From: DATFDN01 sp035685165
GTDB taxonomy: Bacteria; Pseudomonadota; Alphaproteobacteria; Acetobacterales; Acetobacteraceae
Reading direction: 5' to 3'
NCBI GenBank assembly: GCA_035685165.1
Contig: DASRBI010000021.1
Span: 62,001 to 126,000 of the forward strand
DNA length: 64,000 nucleotides
Below, in pieces: positions 32,690 through 41,399 of this stretch. The notes beneath the pieces were generated by a model. That model was not told the origin of the DNA. It made no database searches and was given only the letters and a program-made list of their open reading frames with translations. Numbering within the stretch: position 1 is the stretch's first letter; each line of letters starts with the position of its first letter. Both the position numbers and the translations under genes were made by a program.

Positions 32690-33781
32690 TTGACCCACGC
32701 CCTGCTCGACTTCCTCCGCACCCTCGGCGCCTTCGCCTTGGTGCTTGGCGTGCTCGTGTTCGTCCACGAACTCGGCCACTACCTCGCGGCGCGCTGGCGC
32801 GGCGTGCATGTGGAGGCGTTCTCGATCGGCTTCGGCCGCGCACTCGCAAGCTGGACGGACCGGCGCGGCACCGTGTGGAAGCTCTCGTGGCTCCCCCTCG
32901 GCGGCTACGTCAAGCTGCACGGGCAGGAGCGGCCCGAGGATGTGCCGGCCGAGCGGCGCGCACGCTGGATCCGGGGCCGGACGTTCCAGGAAAAATCGGT
33001 CGGTTCGCGCGCGATCGTGGTCGCCGCCGGGCCGGCGGCGAATTTCGCGCTGGCGGCCGTGCTGTTTTTCGCGCTGTTCGCGACGGTTGGCCGCTCGGTG
33101 ATGCTGCCAGTGGTGAGCGAGGTTCAGCCCGACTCAGCGGCGGCCCAGGCCGGGCTCGTTGCAGGGGATCGCATCGTCGCGATCGACGGCGCCCCGGTGC
33201 CGGATTTCGAGACGCTGCAAAAGGATATAGCCAGTCATCCCGGCGAGCAGATCCTCCTGACCGTCGCGCATGACGGATCGGACCGTACCGTGCAGGTGAC
33301 GATCGGCTCGCAGGAAGCGGCCGGCCAACGCATCGGGCTGCTTGGGATCAAGGGCGGCGAGCTGGCCTATCACCGCGAATCGCTCGGTGCGGCCGCCTGG
33401 GGCGGGTTGACCGAGACATGGCGCGTCAGCAACGAGACCGTGCTGGGGCTCGTGCATATGATCACGACCCGGAGCGGCGCGAGCGACCTCGGCGGCCCGC
33501 TCGCGATCGCCCAACTCTCGGGCAGGGTCGCCGCCCTCGGTTTCACGAGCCTGGTGACTTTCATCGCCGTGCTCTCGGTCAATCTCGGGCTGATTAACCT
33601 GTTCCCGATCCCGGTGCTCGATGGCGGACACTTGATCTTCTACTTGTGCGAGGCGGTGCGCGGCCGGCCCTTGCCGCCGCGCGCGCAGGAATATGGTTTC
33701 CGTGCGGGCCTCGCTCTGCTGGTGGGCCTGATGCTCTTTGCCACATGGAACGATCTCGGCCACCTGGGCCTGTTCCGCTAG
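32690..33781 (+). CDS. rseP: RseP-type site-2 intramembrane zinc metalloprotease
   Basis: A 363-residue inner-membrane S2P protease. The zinc site is VFVHELGHYLAARW (His26, Glu27, His30) in the first membrane helix, with the second half of the site in LFPIPVLDGGHLIFYL. A single PDZ domain (EVQPDSAAAQAGLVAGDRIV) lies between; the related E. coli protein has two. RseP cleaves anti-sigma factors and signal-peptide remnants. It starts with a TTG at 32690. In many proteobacteria bamA follows this gene; here the next gene is hpnK on the opposite strand. Confidence 0.95.
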   Translation: MTHALLDFLRTLGAFALVLGVLVFVHELGHYLAARWRGVHVEAFSIGFGRALASWTDRRGTVWKLSWLPLGGYVKLHGQERPEDVPAERRARWIRGRTFQEKSVGSRAIVVAAGPAANFALAAVLFFALFATVGRSVMLPVVSEVQPDSAAAQAGLVAGDRIVAIDGAPVPDFETLQKDIASHPGEQILLTVAHDGSDRTVQVTIGSQEAAGQRIGLLGIKGGELAYHRESLGAAAWGGLTETWRVSNETVLGLVHMITTRSGASDLGGPLAIAQLSGRVAALGFTSLVTFIAVLSVNLGLINLFPIPVLDGGHLIFYLCEAVRGRPLPPRAQEYGFRAGLALLVGLMLFATWNDLGHLGLFR

Positions 33782-33788
33782 GCGCCTG

Positions 33789-34634
33789 TCAGGCGTCCGC
33801 GTAACCGGCTGCCAGCCGCACGCCGTTGCCGTCCAGCGCGGCATGGACGCGCGGATCGAGCAGCGCCGCGAACTCCGCCTCCGGTTCGTAATCCGGCATC
33901 AGAGCGGTGAGCGCCGGGTCAGAGCCAGCCGCTGGATGACTGTAGATTTCGCTCAGCCCGGGCGGAAGCTCGGGGATAAGGCGGAGCAGCCTTTCCGCGC
34001 TCATATGGCCGGTCCAGGCAATGCCGAAGCATTGGTCGTTGCTCGCCAGTCCCGCCCGCCGGACCTGATTGCGCAGCAGGCGCGACCAGCCGAGTAGCGC
34101 GCGCGCGGCGGTGCCGGGCCGCTTCCCGCAACGCGACAGCACCGATGGCGGCTCAGCGGGCACGCGCACGGCCCGCAGGCCGAACTCGCGCCCGATCGCG
34201 ATCACGAGCCGCCCCACGGTCGGATGCAGATGCATGTGCTTGTGGGCGTTGACGTGATCGAGCCGCAGTCCGGTCGCCGCGAATGCTTCGAACTGGGCGC
34301 GGATTTCATCCGCGAGCTGCCGCCGCGCGGCGGGTTTGAAGAAATAGGCCAGCCCGAGACGGAACTGATCTGAGGGGAAGCGGCCAGAAGCGTCCACGAG
34401 GCCCGGCAAGCACGCCGGCGGCAGAACCGCCGGCCCCTGCACCAGTACGAGATGCAGCCCGACCGCGAGCGAGGGCAGCCGCCGCGCCCGGCGCACCGCG
34501 TCCTCCGCGGCAAGCCCAGCGACCATCAGGCTCGCCGCGGTGAGGATACCCTCGCGATGCGCCCGTTCCACCGCCTCGTTGACGGCTTCGGAGAGCCCGA
34601 AATCGTCGGCGGTGACGATGACGCGGCGGGTCAG
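33789..34634 (-). CDS. hpnK: Hopanoid biosynthesis protein HpnK (ChbG/YdjC-type deacetylase)
   Basis: A 281-residue YdjC/ChbG-fold protein. With an N-terminus of (M)TRRVIVTADDFGLSEAVNEA it carries the catalytic Asp pair; later DHVNAHKHMHLHPTVGR gives the metal-binding His motif, and SEIYSHPAAGSDP the C-terminal His. HpnK is inferred to deacetylate an N-acetylglucosaminyl hopanoid made by HpnI. No ATG, GTG or TTG precedes the ADDFG motif in this frame. The only candidate start is a CTG at 34634, overlapping the hpnJ stop as CTGA. A GTG at 34571 would delete the active site. Confidence 0.88.
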   Translation of the reverse strand: MTRRVIVTADDFGLSEAVNEAVERAHREGILTAASLMVAGLAAEDAVRRARRLPSLAVGLHLVLVQGPAVLPPACLPGLVDASGRFPSDQFRLGLAYFFKPAARRQLADEIRAQFEAFAATGLRLDHVNAHKHMHLHPTVGRLVIAIGREFGLRAVRVPAEPPSVLSRCGKRPGTAARALLGWSRLLRNQVRRAGLASNDQCFGIAWTGHMSAERLLRLIPELPPGLSEIYSHPAAGSDPALTALMPDYEPEAEFAALLDPRVHAALDGNGVRLAAGYADA

Positions 34635-36064
34635 GCCGCCGCCTTGTGCCGCTCGCGGAGGAACTGGAAGAACTCCACGCCCTCGCGCAGCCGCCGCTTC
34701 ATCATTTGCGGGCTGCGCGCCATCTCGCCGACGATCGAGGCGATCTTCGGCGCCCGGAAGTAGAACCGTTTGTAGAACGTCTCCACGCTGTCGAAAATCT
34801 CGGTGTGGCTCAGGTGCGGGTAGTGCAGCGGCGCGATCTGTACCCCGTGCTCGTCCACAAGCTCGGCATGGTCGGCGTCGAACCAGCCGTTCTCCACCGC
34901 CTGCTTGTAGAGATACGTGCCCGGATAGGGTGCCGCGAGCGAGACCTGCACCGTGTGCGGGTTGATCTCGGTCGCGAAGCGAATCGTCTCCTCGATCGTC
35001 TCCTTGGTTTCGCCGGGCAGGCCGAGGATGAAGGTACCGTGGATCTTGATGCCGAGCTCGTGGCAGTCCTTGGTAAACCGCTTGGCGACCTCGATCCGCA
35101 TTCCCTTCTTGATGTTGTGCAGGATTTGCTGGTTGCCGCTCTCATAGCCCACGAGCAAAAGCCGCAGCCCGTTGTCCTTCAGCACTTTCAGCGTGTCGCG
35201 CGGCACGTTCGCCTTGGCGTTGCAGGACCAGGTCACGCCGAGCTTGCCGAGTTCGCGGGCGATTGCCTCCGCGCGCGGAAGATTGTCGGTGAACGTGTCG
35301 TCGTCGAAGAAGAATTCCCGCACCTGCGGAAAATAGCCCTTGGCGAGCTTGATTTCGGCGGCGACGTGCTCGGGGCTCCGCACCCGGTAACGGTGCCCGC
35401 CCACGGTCTGCGGCCACAGGCAGAACGTGCAGCGCGACTTGCATCCCCGGCCCGTGTAGAGCGAGACGTAGGGGTGTAGCAAATAGCCGATGAAATAATC
35501 CTCGATTCGAAGGTCGCGCTTGTAGACCTCGGTGACGAACGGAAGCTGGTCCATGTCCTCGAGCGTGGCGCGCTCTTTCGTGCTCACGATCGCGCCCGTG
35601 GCGTCGCGGAACGTGATGCCGTCCACCGCGGCCAGATCGCGCCCCTCGGCGATTTCCTTGATGGTGAAGTCAAATTCGTTGCGGGCCACGAAGTCGATCG
35701 CATCGCCCGCCTGCTGAAGGCTCTTTTCCGGCTCGACCGCGACCTTAGCGCCCACCATGCCGATCCTGATCCCAGGCACCTCCTCTTTCAGCCGCGCCGC
35801 CACCCGCACGTCGGAGGCGAACGAGGGCGTGGAGGTGTGGATGACGCAGAGCTCCTTGTCGCGCGCCGCGCGCAGCACCGCGTCCATGACGAGTCGGGCG
35901 GGGGGCGCGTCGATCAGCTTGCTGCCCGGCACCAACGCCGCCGGCTGCGCCAGCCACGTCGGATACCAGAAGGACCGGATTTCCCGTCGGGCCTGATAAC
36001 GTGAGCCGGCGCCGCCGTCGAAGCCGTCGAACGAGGGCGGCTGGAGAAAGAGCGTGTTCATCAT
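34631..36064 (-). CDS. hpnJ: Hopanoid biosynthesis radical SAM protein HpnJ
   Basis: A 477-residue B12-binding-domain radical SAM enzyme. The N-terminal half is the cobalamin-like Rossmann domain (VIHTSTPSFASDVRVAARLK, GAKVAVEPEKSL); the radical SAM cluster motif is GRGCKSRCTFCLW (CxxxCxxC), followed by FFFDDDTFTDN and GTFILGLPGETKETIEET. HpnJ is assigned to side-chain ring contraction that yields cyclitol-ether hopanoids. The ATG at 36064 overlaps the hpnI stop (ATGA); a second ATG follows directly. Order hpnI-hpnJ-hpnK matches known hopanoid clusters. Confidence 0.93.
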   Translation of the reverse strand: MMNTLFLQPPSFDGFDGGAGSRYQARREIRSFWYPTWLAQPAALVPGSKLIDAPPARLVMDAVLRAARDKELCVIHTSTPSFASDVRVAARLKEEVPGIRIGMVGAKVAVEPEKSLQQAGDAIDFVARNEFDFTIKEIAEGRDLAAVDGITFRDATGAIVSTKERATLEDMDQLPFVTEVYKRDLRIEDYFIGYLLHPYVSLYTGRGCKSRCTFCLWPQTVGGHRYRVRSPEHVAAEIKLAKGYFPQVREFFFDDDTFTDNLPRAEAIARELGKLGVTWSCNAKANVPRDTLKVLKDNGLRLLLVGYESGNQQILHNIKKGMRIEVAKRFTKDCHELGIKIHGTFILGLPGETKETIEETIRFATEINPHTVQVSLAAPYPGTYLYKQAVENGWFDADHAELVDEHGVQIAPLHYPHLSHTEIFDSVETFYKRFYFRAPKIASIVGEMARSPQMMKRRLREGVEFFQFLRERHKAAA

Positions 36065-37233
36065 TGCCCGTCTTGGTCCTTCACGGTCTGGACGGCGAGG
36101 CTGGCCGGCCCGTCGGCTTGCAGGTGCTGGCCACGCCACTCAACCCGGCGCCCGCCATAGCTCGCGATCATCACCGCGAGCGACATAAGTTCACGCAGCG
36201 GAAGAAGCCAGAGGGGAACCGGCGCTGCCGGGGCGGATGCCGGCAAACTGGACAGCGCACGATCGATCCCCCGCGCCGCCGTCGCTCTGACAGCCCAGGC
36301 CAGTAGGATCAAGGCCCAGCCCCACAGCGCGCCGGCCGCGAGGGCGGTCGCCAACATGGCGAACCCGATAGGGTATTGCAGGACGGAGGCGGCGAACTGT
36401 CCGGGCACCAAGGCGCGGATGGTGCGCGCCCAGCGCAGCTCGTGGCGGAACAGTTCGGCAAGGCTGCGCTCCGGCACCGTGGTCAGCGGCACCGTGTCGG
36501 CCAGACGCACCGTAAGCCCAAGCCCAGCGACCTTCCGCCCGAGCGCATTGTCGTCGGCCAGATGCTCGACGAGCGCCTCCAAGCCGCCGATCCGGTTCAG
36601 GGTCTCCCGCCGCAGCGCCATCGTCGCCCCGAGGCAGTCCTGCCGGCCGAGAGCGCGGGCAAGCAGCGCGCCGGGCAGGAAGGAATGAGTGATCTGCGTC
36701 GCACCAAGCAGGCCGGGCAACCGAAGCTCCGCCGGCAGGCCGGCATAGAGGGTCGTCGCCAGCCCGGTTCCAGGCGTCCCCAGCGCGGCGGCGATCCGGT
36801 CCAGATAGTCGGGGGCGCAATGCAGATCGGAATCGGCGATCACCAGCACGTCATGCCGCGCCGCCGGCAGCATGTTGATCAGGTTGCTGACCTTGCCGTT
36901 CGCGCCGTGCCGAGCCGGGTTCGCCACCAGCACGAGATCGAGCGCGGAAAAACGGGATTGCAGCCGCCGCACAACGGGGATCGCCGAATCGCCAGCTTCC
37001 TGCACACCGAACACGATCTGAAAGTCCGGGTAGTCCTGCCGGCAGACCGAGCCCAAGGCGGCTTCCAGCAGCGGCTCGTCGCCCCGCAACGGCTTGAGCA
37101 CCGTGATCGGCGGCCGCGCCGCCGGCCCTGGTCTCGGGCGGACGACGAAACGGCGCGCCAGAATCCATCCGGCCACGGCTTGCGCCATCCCGATCACGCA
37201 AAGCAGTGCCGCGAGATTGGCCGCGACCGTCAT
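36061..37233 (-). CDS. hpnI: Hopanoid glycosyltransferase HpnI
   Basis: A 390-residue GT2/GT21-type (ceramide glucosyltransferase-like) membrane enzyme. It has an N-terminal helix (TVAANLAALLCVIGMAQAVA), then ITVLKPLRGDEPLLEAALGS, the D-x-D-like ADSDLHCAPDYLDRI, TTLYAGLP, EHLADDNALGRKV and the acceptor HELRWARTIRALVPG (QxxRW-like), with C-terminal membrane helices. HpnI transfers N-acetylglucosamine to bacteriohopanetetrol. I use the ATG at 37233; a GTG at 37260, only 3 bp after the dxs stop, is an alternative. hpnJ follows with an ATGA overlap. Confidence 0.92.
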   Translation of the reverse strand: MTVAANLAALLCVIGMAQAVAGWILARRFVVRPRPGPAARPPITVLKPLRGDEPLLEAALGSVCRQDYPDFQIVFGVQEAGDSAIPVVRRLQSRFSALDLVLVANPARHGANGKVSNLINMLPAARHDVLVIADSDLHCAPDYLDRIAAALGTPGTGLATTLYAGLPAELRLPGLLGATQITHSFLPGALLARALGRQDCLGATMALRRETLNRIGGLEALVEHLADDNALGRKVAGLGLTVRLADTVPLTTVPERSLAELFRHELRWARTIRALVPGQFAASVLQYPIGFAMLATALAAGALWGWALILLAWAVRATAARGIDRALSSLPASAPAAPVPLWLLPLRELMSLAVMIASYGGRRVEWRGQHLQADGPASLAVQTVKDQDGQ

Positions 37234-37263
37234 AGGCGGCGGCCGAGACCGCCCGGCCACGGA

Positions 37264-39204
37264 TTATCCGGCCGTGAGCAACTGGGCGGGACGCGCGGAC
37301 AGGCCGAGGGCTTCAATGGCGGTTGCGACAATGTCCTTGGCGGTGAGTTTGGCGATGGCGAGCTGCTTCGCCTGCGAGTCATGGTCGATGAAGATGTCAG
37401 GCAGGGTCATCGGGCGGAACTTCAATCCACCGTCCAGTAGGCCTTTCCACGCGAGATGCTGCACCACCTGAGCCGCGAACCCGCCGATCGCATTCTCCTC
37501 GATCGTGATCAGCGCCTCGTGATGGCGGGCCAGCTGCTCGACCAGCTCCGTATCCAAGGGCTTGGCGAAGCGCGCGTCGGCAACGGTCGTGGAAAGTCCC
37601 CGAACTGCCAACTCGTCGGCCGCGCGCAGCGCGTCCGCCAGCCGCGTGCCAAAGGAGAGGATCGCCACCGTGCTGCCCTCGCGCAGGACGCGTCCCTTGC
37701 CAATCGGCCAGGCCTCGCCGCGCTTGGGCAACTCGACCCCGAGTCCTTCGCCGCGCGGATAGCGGAACGCGCTCGGCCGGTCGTTGATGGCAACCGCGGT
37801 CGCGATGGCGTGAACGAGCTCGCCCTCATCGGCCGGACCCATGATCACGAAGCCGGGAAGGCAGCCGAGATAGGTGACGTCGAAGCTCCCCGAGTGGGTC
37901 GCGCCGTCGGCGCCGACCGGCCCGGCGCGGTCCATCGCGAAGCGCACCGGCAAGCCCTGGATGGCGATGTCGTGCACCACCTGGTCATAGGCGCGCTGTA
38001 GGAACGTCGAATAAATCGCGCAAAAGGGCTTCATCCCCTCGCAGGCCAGCCCGCCCGCGAAGGTGACCGCGTGCTGCTCGGCGATGCCGACATCAAAGCA
38101 GCGGTCGGGGAAGCGCTTGGCGAAGCGATCGAGCCCGGTGCCGGAAGGCATGGCTGCGGTAATCGCCACGATCGTGGGATCGCGCTCGGCTTCGGCGATG
38201 AGGGTTTCCGCGAAAACACGGGTGTATTGCGGTGGCCCGGGCGGGGCCTTGCTCTGTTCGCCCGTCACAACGTTGAACTTGGAGACGCCATGGTATTTGT
38301 CGGCCGACTGTTCGGCCGGCGTGAAGCCCTTGCCCTTCACCGTGATCGCGTGGATCAGCACCGGGCCTTGGTCGTCGGCCTCGCGCACATTGCGAAGCAC
38401 TGGCAGCAGGTGATCGAGATTGTGGCCGTCGATCGGGCCGAGATAGTAAAAGCCCAGCTCCTCGAAGAGCGTGCCGCCGGTCAGGATGCCCCGGGCGTAT
38501 TCCTCGGCCCGGCGCGCGGTGCGCTCGATGCCGCGCGGGAAGCGTTTCGCCATCTTGATGCCGAGATCGCGCAGATTGAGGAAGCTGCGCGACGACATTA
38601 GGCGCGATAGATAGGCGCTCATCGCGCCCACCGGCGGGGCGATCGACATGTCGTTGTCGTTGAGGATGACGATTAGCCGCTTGCCGAGATCGCCCGCGTT
38701 GTTCATCGCCTCGTAGGCCATGCCGGCGCTCATCGCGCCATCGCCGATGACGCAGATCACATTGCGGTCGTCATGCTCGCCGCAGGCGGTCTTGAGGTCG
38801 CGCGCGACCGCCATGCCGAGGCCGGCGGAAATCGAAGTGGAGGAGTGCGCCGCCCCGAACGGGTCGTATTCGCTTTCGGCTCGGCGCGTGAAGCCAGATA
38901 GGCCCCCGCCCTGGCGCAGCGTGCGGATGCGATCGCGGCGGCCGGTAAGGATTTTGTGGGGGTAGGCCTGATGTCCGACGTCCCAGATCAGCCGGTCGCG
39001 CGGCGTGTCGAACACCGCGTGGATCGCCACCGTCAGCTCCACGACACCGAGCGAGGAACCAAGATGGCCCCCCGTGACCGAAACCGCGTCGATCGTCTCG
39101 GCGCGCAGCTCGTCGGCAAGCTGACGAAGCTGCTCGGCCGAGAAATTTCTCAGATCGGCGGGGAATCGCACGCGATCCAGCAAGGGGGTCTTTACGGGGC
39201 TCAT
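37264..39204 (-). CDS. dxs: 1-deoxy-D-xylulose-5-phosphate synthase
   Basis: A 646-residue thiamine-diphosphate enzyme for the first MEP-pathway step, making DXP from pyruvate and glyceraldehyde 3-phosphate. It shows SVTGGHLGSSLGVVELTVAI, IWDVGHQAYPHKILTGRR, the TPP motif VIGDGAMSAGMAYEAMNNAG, and the C-terminal domain with FDVGIAEQHAVTFAGGL and DRAGPVGADGATHSG. Length is typical. It lies in the same run as ispA, hpnI, hpnJ and hpnK, so precursor supply may be cotranscribed with hopanoid tailoring. Confidence 0.98.
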   Translation of the reverse strand: MSPVKTPLLDRVRFPADLRNFSAEQLRQLADELRAETIDAVSVTGGHLGSSLGVVELTVAIHAVFDTPRDRLIWDVGHQAYPHKILTGRRDRIRTLRQGGGLSGFTRRAESEYDPFGAAHSSTSISAGLGMAVARDLKTACGEHDDRNVICVIGDGAMSAGMAYEAMNNAGDLGKRLIVILNDNDMSIAPPVGAMSAYLSRLMSSRSFLNLRDLGIKMAKRFPRGIERTARRAEEYARGILTGGTLFEELGFYYLGPIDGHNLDHLLPVLRNVREADDQGPVLIHAITVKGKGFTPAEQSADKYHGVSKFNVVTGEQSKAPPGPPQYTRVFAETLIAEAERDPTIVAITAAMPSGTGLDRFAKRFPDRCFDVGIAEQHAVTFAGGLACEGMKPFCAIYSTFLQRAYDQVVHDIAIQGLPVRFAMDRAGPVGADGATHSGSFDVTYLGCLPGFVIMGPADEGELVHAIATAVAINDRPSAFRYPRGEGLGVELPKRGEAWPIGKGRVLREGSTVAILSFGTRLADALRAADELAVRGLSTTVADARFAKPLDTELVEQLARHHEALITIEENAIGGFAAQVVQHLAWKGLLDGGLKFRPMTLPDIFIDHDSQAKQLAIAKLTAKDIVATAIEALGLSARPAQLLTAG

Positions 39205-39222
39205 GCTTCCTTCTCTCTGCCC

Positions 39223-40128
39223 TTAGCTGCGACGCGACACCACAAACCCGGCCAGCGCGGTGAGCAGTTCCGCCTGGTCTCCAAACACTTCGAGATGCCG
39301 CGCAGCCTGCCCGGCAAGCATCTCCGCATGTTGACGCGCGCGCGAGGCACCGAGAATTGCGACCATCGTCGCCTTCCCCGCCCTCGCGTCCTTGCCGGCC
39401 GTCTTGCCTGTTTCCTCGGTGGTTCCCTCGGCATCGAGCAGGTCATCGGCGATCTGGAATGCGGCGCCGAGGTCGCGGCCGTAAGCGGCAAGCAGATGGC
39501 GCTGCGACGAGACCGCCCGTCCCAGTATCGCACCCGCCTCGGCGCTGAACTGAATAAGGCGTCCGGTCTTCAGGGCCTGAAGCCGCGCCACCTCGGCCGC
39601 CCCTAGATCCTCGCCCTCGCTGGCAATGTCGATCATCTGCCCGCCCACCATCCCTCGCGGGCCCACCGCGGAGGCGAGTGCACCGACGAGCTCGCAGCGC
39701 GCAAGCGCGTCCGAATGGGTGTCGGGCTCCGCCAACACCTCGAAGGCGCGCGCCTGCAGCGCGTCGCCGGCTAGGATCGCAGTCGCCTCGTCGAATGCGC
39801 GATGGCAGGAGGGCTTGCCGCGCCGCAGATCGTCGTCATCCATCGCCGGCAGGTCATCGTGGATCAGGGAGTAGGCGTGCAGCATCTCGACCGCCGCCGC
39901 GACTCGGGCCGCACAGGTCTCGGACACCGCGAACAGCGCCGCCGTCTCCATGACGAGGAAGGCGCGCATCCGCTTGCCGCCGCCGAGCGTGGCATAGCGC
40001 ATGGCCTCGAACAGCCGCCCCTCGGGGCCGGAAACCTGCGGCAGCAACGTATCCAGAGCCGATTCGACCACTCCTGCGACGCGCAACAGGGCCGTCCCCA
40101 GGTCCTCGCGCGCGATGCTTACGCTCAT
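39223..40128 (-). CDS. ispA: Polyprenyl/farnesyl diphosphate synthase
   Basis: A 301-residue trans-prenyltransferase. The two aspartate-rich motifs are LIHDDLPAMDDDDLRRGKPS and FQIADDLLDAEG; GGKRMRAFLV and the KTGRLIQFSAEAGAIL region also fit IspA. It makes farnesyl diphosphate, substrate for squalene-derived hopanoids and for UppS. The ATG at 40128 gives MSVSIAREDLG. The gene starts the minus-strand run ispA-dxs-hpnI-hpnJ-hpnK and is divergent from ispH. xseB, often upstream in other groups, is not present. Confidence 0.96.
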   Translation of the reverse strand: MSVSIAREDLGTALLRVAGVVESALDTLLPQVSGPEGRLFEAMRYATLGGGKRMRAFLVMETAALFAVSETCAARVAAAVEMLHAYSLIHDDLPAMDDDDLRRGKPSCHRAFDEATAILAGDALQARAFEVLAEPDTHSDALARCELVGALASAVGPRGMVGGQMIDIASEGEDLGAAEVARLQALKTGRLIQFSAEAGAILGRAVSSQRHLLAAYGRDLGAAFQIADDLLDAEGTTEETGKTAGKDARAGKATMVAILGASRARQHAEMLAGQAARHLEVFGDQAELLTALAGFVVSRRS

Positions 40129-40445
40129 CCGGGCCTTCCAACATCGTTCCGCGGCGCAATCGTGACGCGGACCACAACCATATGATAGCTCCCGCCCGCG
40201 TCGGCACAGTCGCCGCGCGGTGAGCCGGAACGGGCGTTGCATATCCGCCACACGCGCGGAAATGTGTGGCGCGCCCGCATCGTTCACCTCCGCTTAGCCG
40301 TTTCCCGCCGCATGGGCCATACCTGCCGGGCCCGCCACTCGGTTGAAGGGGACCACGCCGGTCCTTATTTCGCCCATGGTTCGGGACCGAGATGTTGCCG
40401 CGACGGCACTGCGATGAGATATCGGCCGGGAGCTGGAGATATGAG
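40129..40445. other. 317-bp divergent promoter region between ispA and ispH
   Basis: This gap must contain the promoters for both isoprenoid runs. A perfect 8-bp inverted repeat, cgccacac (40246-40253) and gtgtggcg (40264-40271) with a 10-bp spacer, has the size and symmetry of a repressor operator. No coding sequence is convincing. A purine-rich ggagctgga lies just before the ispH start. Confidence 0.45.
40246..40271. promoter_or_regulatory. Inverted repeat, possible operator
   Basis: Perfect 8-bp arms CGCCACAC and GTGTGGCG with a 10-bp spacer lie about midway between ispA and ispH. The centre-to-centre distance of 18 bp is close to two helical turns, as for a dimeric regulator. No regulator is identified. 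Confidence 0.35.
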
Positions 40446-41375
40446 ATGTTGAAGGTGGTCCTCGCCCAGCCCCGCGGCTTCTGCGCCGGGGTCGAGCGAG
40501 CTATCGAGATCGTGGAGCGGGCGCTCAATAAGTACGGGCCGCCGATCTACGTGCGCCACGAGATCGTGCACAACCGGCACGTGGTGGAAGACCTGCGCGC
40601 GCGGGGCGCGGTGTTCGTCGATGAGCTGGATGAGATTCCGCCCGGCTCGATGACCATCTTCTCGGCGCACGGCGTGGCCCGGCGCGTGGAGGAACTCGCC
40701 GCCGAGCGCGGCCTGCCGGTGATCGACGCCACCTGCCCGCTGGTCGCCAAGGTGCACAACGAAGGCCGGCGTTATGCCGCGCAGGGTCGCGAAATTGTTC
40801 TGGTCGGGCATGCCGGCCACGCGGAGGTCGAGGGCACGATCGGCCAGATCGAGGGCAAGGTGCATCTCGTCCAGACCGTGGAGGACGTGCGCCGACTCGA
40901 AGTGGGGGATCCCTCGAAACTCTCCTACATCACGCAGACGACGCTTTCCGTTGACGACACGCGCCATATCATCGCGGCGTTGAAGGAGCGGTTCCCCAAT
41001 ATTGTCGGCCCTGACGTGCGTGACATCTGTTACGCGACGCAGAACCGGCAGCAGGCGGTTCGCGAGCTGGCTAAGGCCGTCGACATGATCCTGGTCGTCG
41101 GATCGAAGAACAGCTCCAATTCGAACCGGCTGCGCGAAATCGGCCAGGAACTCGGTCGGCCGGCCTATCTGATCGACGATGCCGCCGATTTGCGGCCCGA
41201 ATGGTTCGAGGGCATCCAGTCGGTCGGGGTCACGGCCGGAGCATCGGCGCCGGAGACTTTGGTTCAGGGGGTCCTGGAAGGATTGCGGCAGATCGCCGAT
41301 ATCGACACCTCTACGCTTGCGGGCGTCGCTGAGAACGTGCGGTTCCGCTTCCCGGCCGAGCTTGCGGACGCCTGA
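40446..41375 (+). CDS. ispH: 4-hydroxy-3-methylbut-2-enyl diphosphate reductase
   Basis: A 309-residue Fe-S enzyme for the last MEP-pathway step, giving IPP and DMAPP. The cluster cysteines are in RGFCAGVERAIE (Cys13), IDATCPLVAKVHNEG and VRDICYATQNRQQAV. Active-site residues occur in YVRHEIVHNRHVVEDLR and the GSKNSSNSNRL motif. The ATG at 40446 follows a purine-rich site; a nearer-looking ATG at 40441 is out of frame. It is followed 24 bp later by hpnH, linking isoprenoid precursor synthesis with hopanoid extension. Confidence 0.97.
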   Translation: MLKVVLAQPRGFCAGVERAIEIVERALNKYGPPIYVRHEIVHNRHVVEDLRARGAVFVDELDEIPPGSMTIFSAHGVARRVEELAAERGLPVIDATCPLVAKVHNEGRRYAAQGREIVLVGHAGHAEVEGTIGQIEGKVHLVQTVEDVRRLEVGDPSKLSYITQTTLSVDDTRHIIAALKERFPNIVGPDVRDICYATQNRQQAVRELAKAVDMILVVGSKNSSNSNRLREIGQELGRPAYLIDDAADLRPEWFEGIQSVGVTAGASAPETLVQGVLEGLRQIADIDTSTLAGVAENVRFRFPAELADA

Positions 41376-41399
41376 ACGAACGAAAGGCAGATTTGAACG

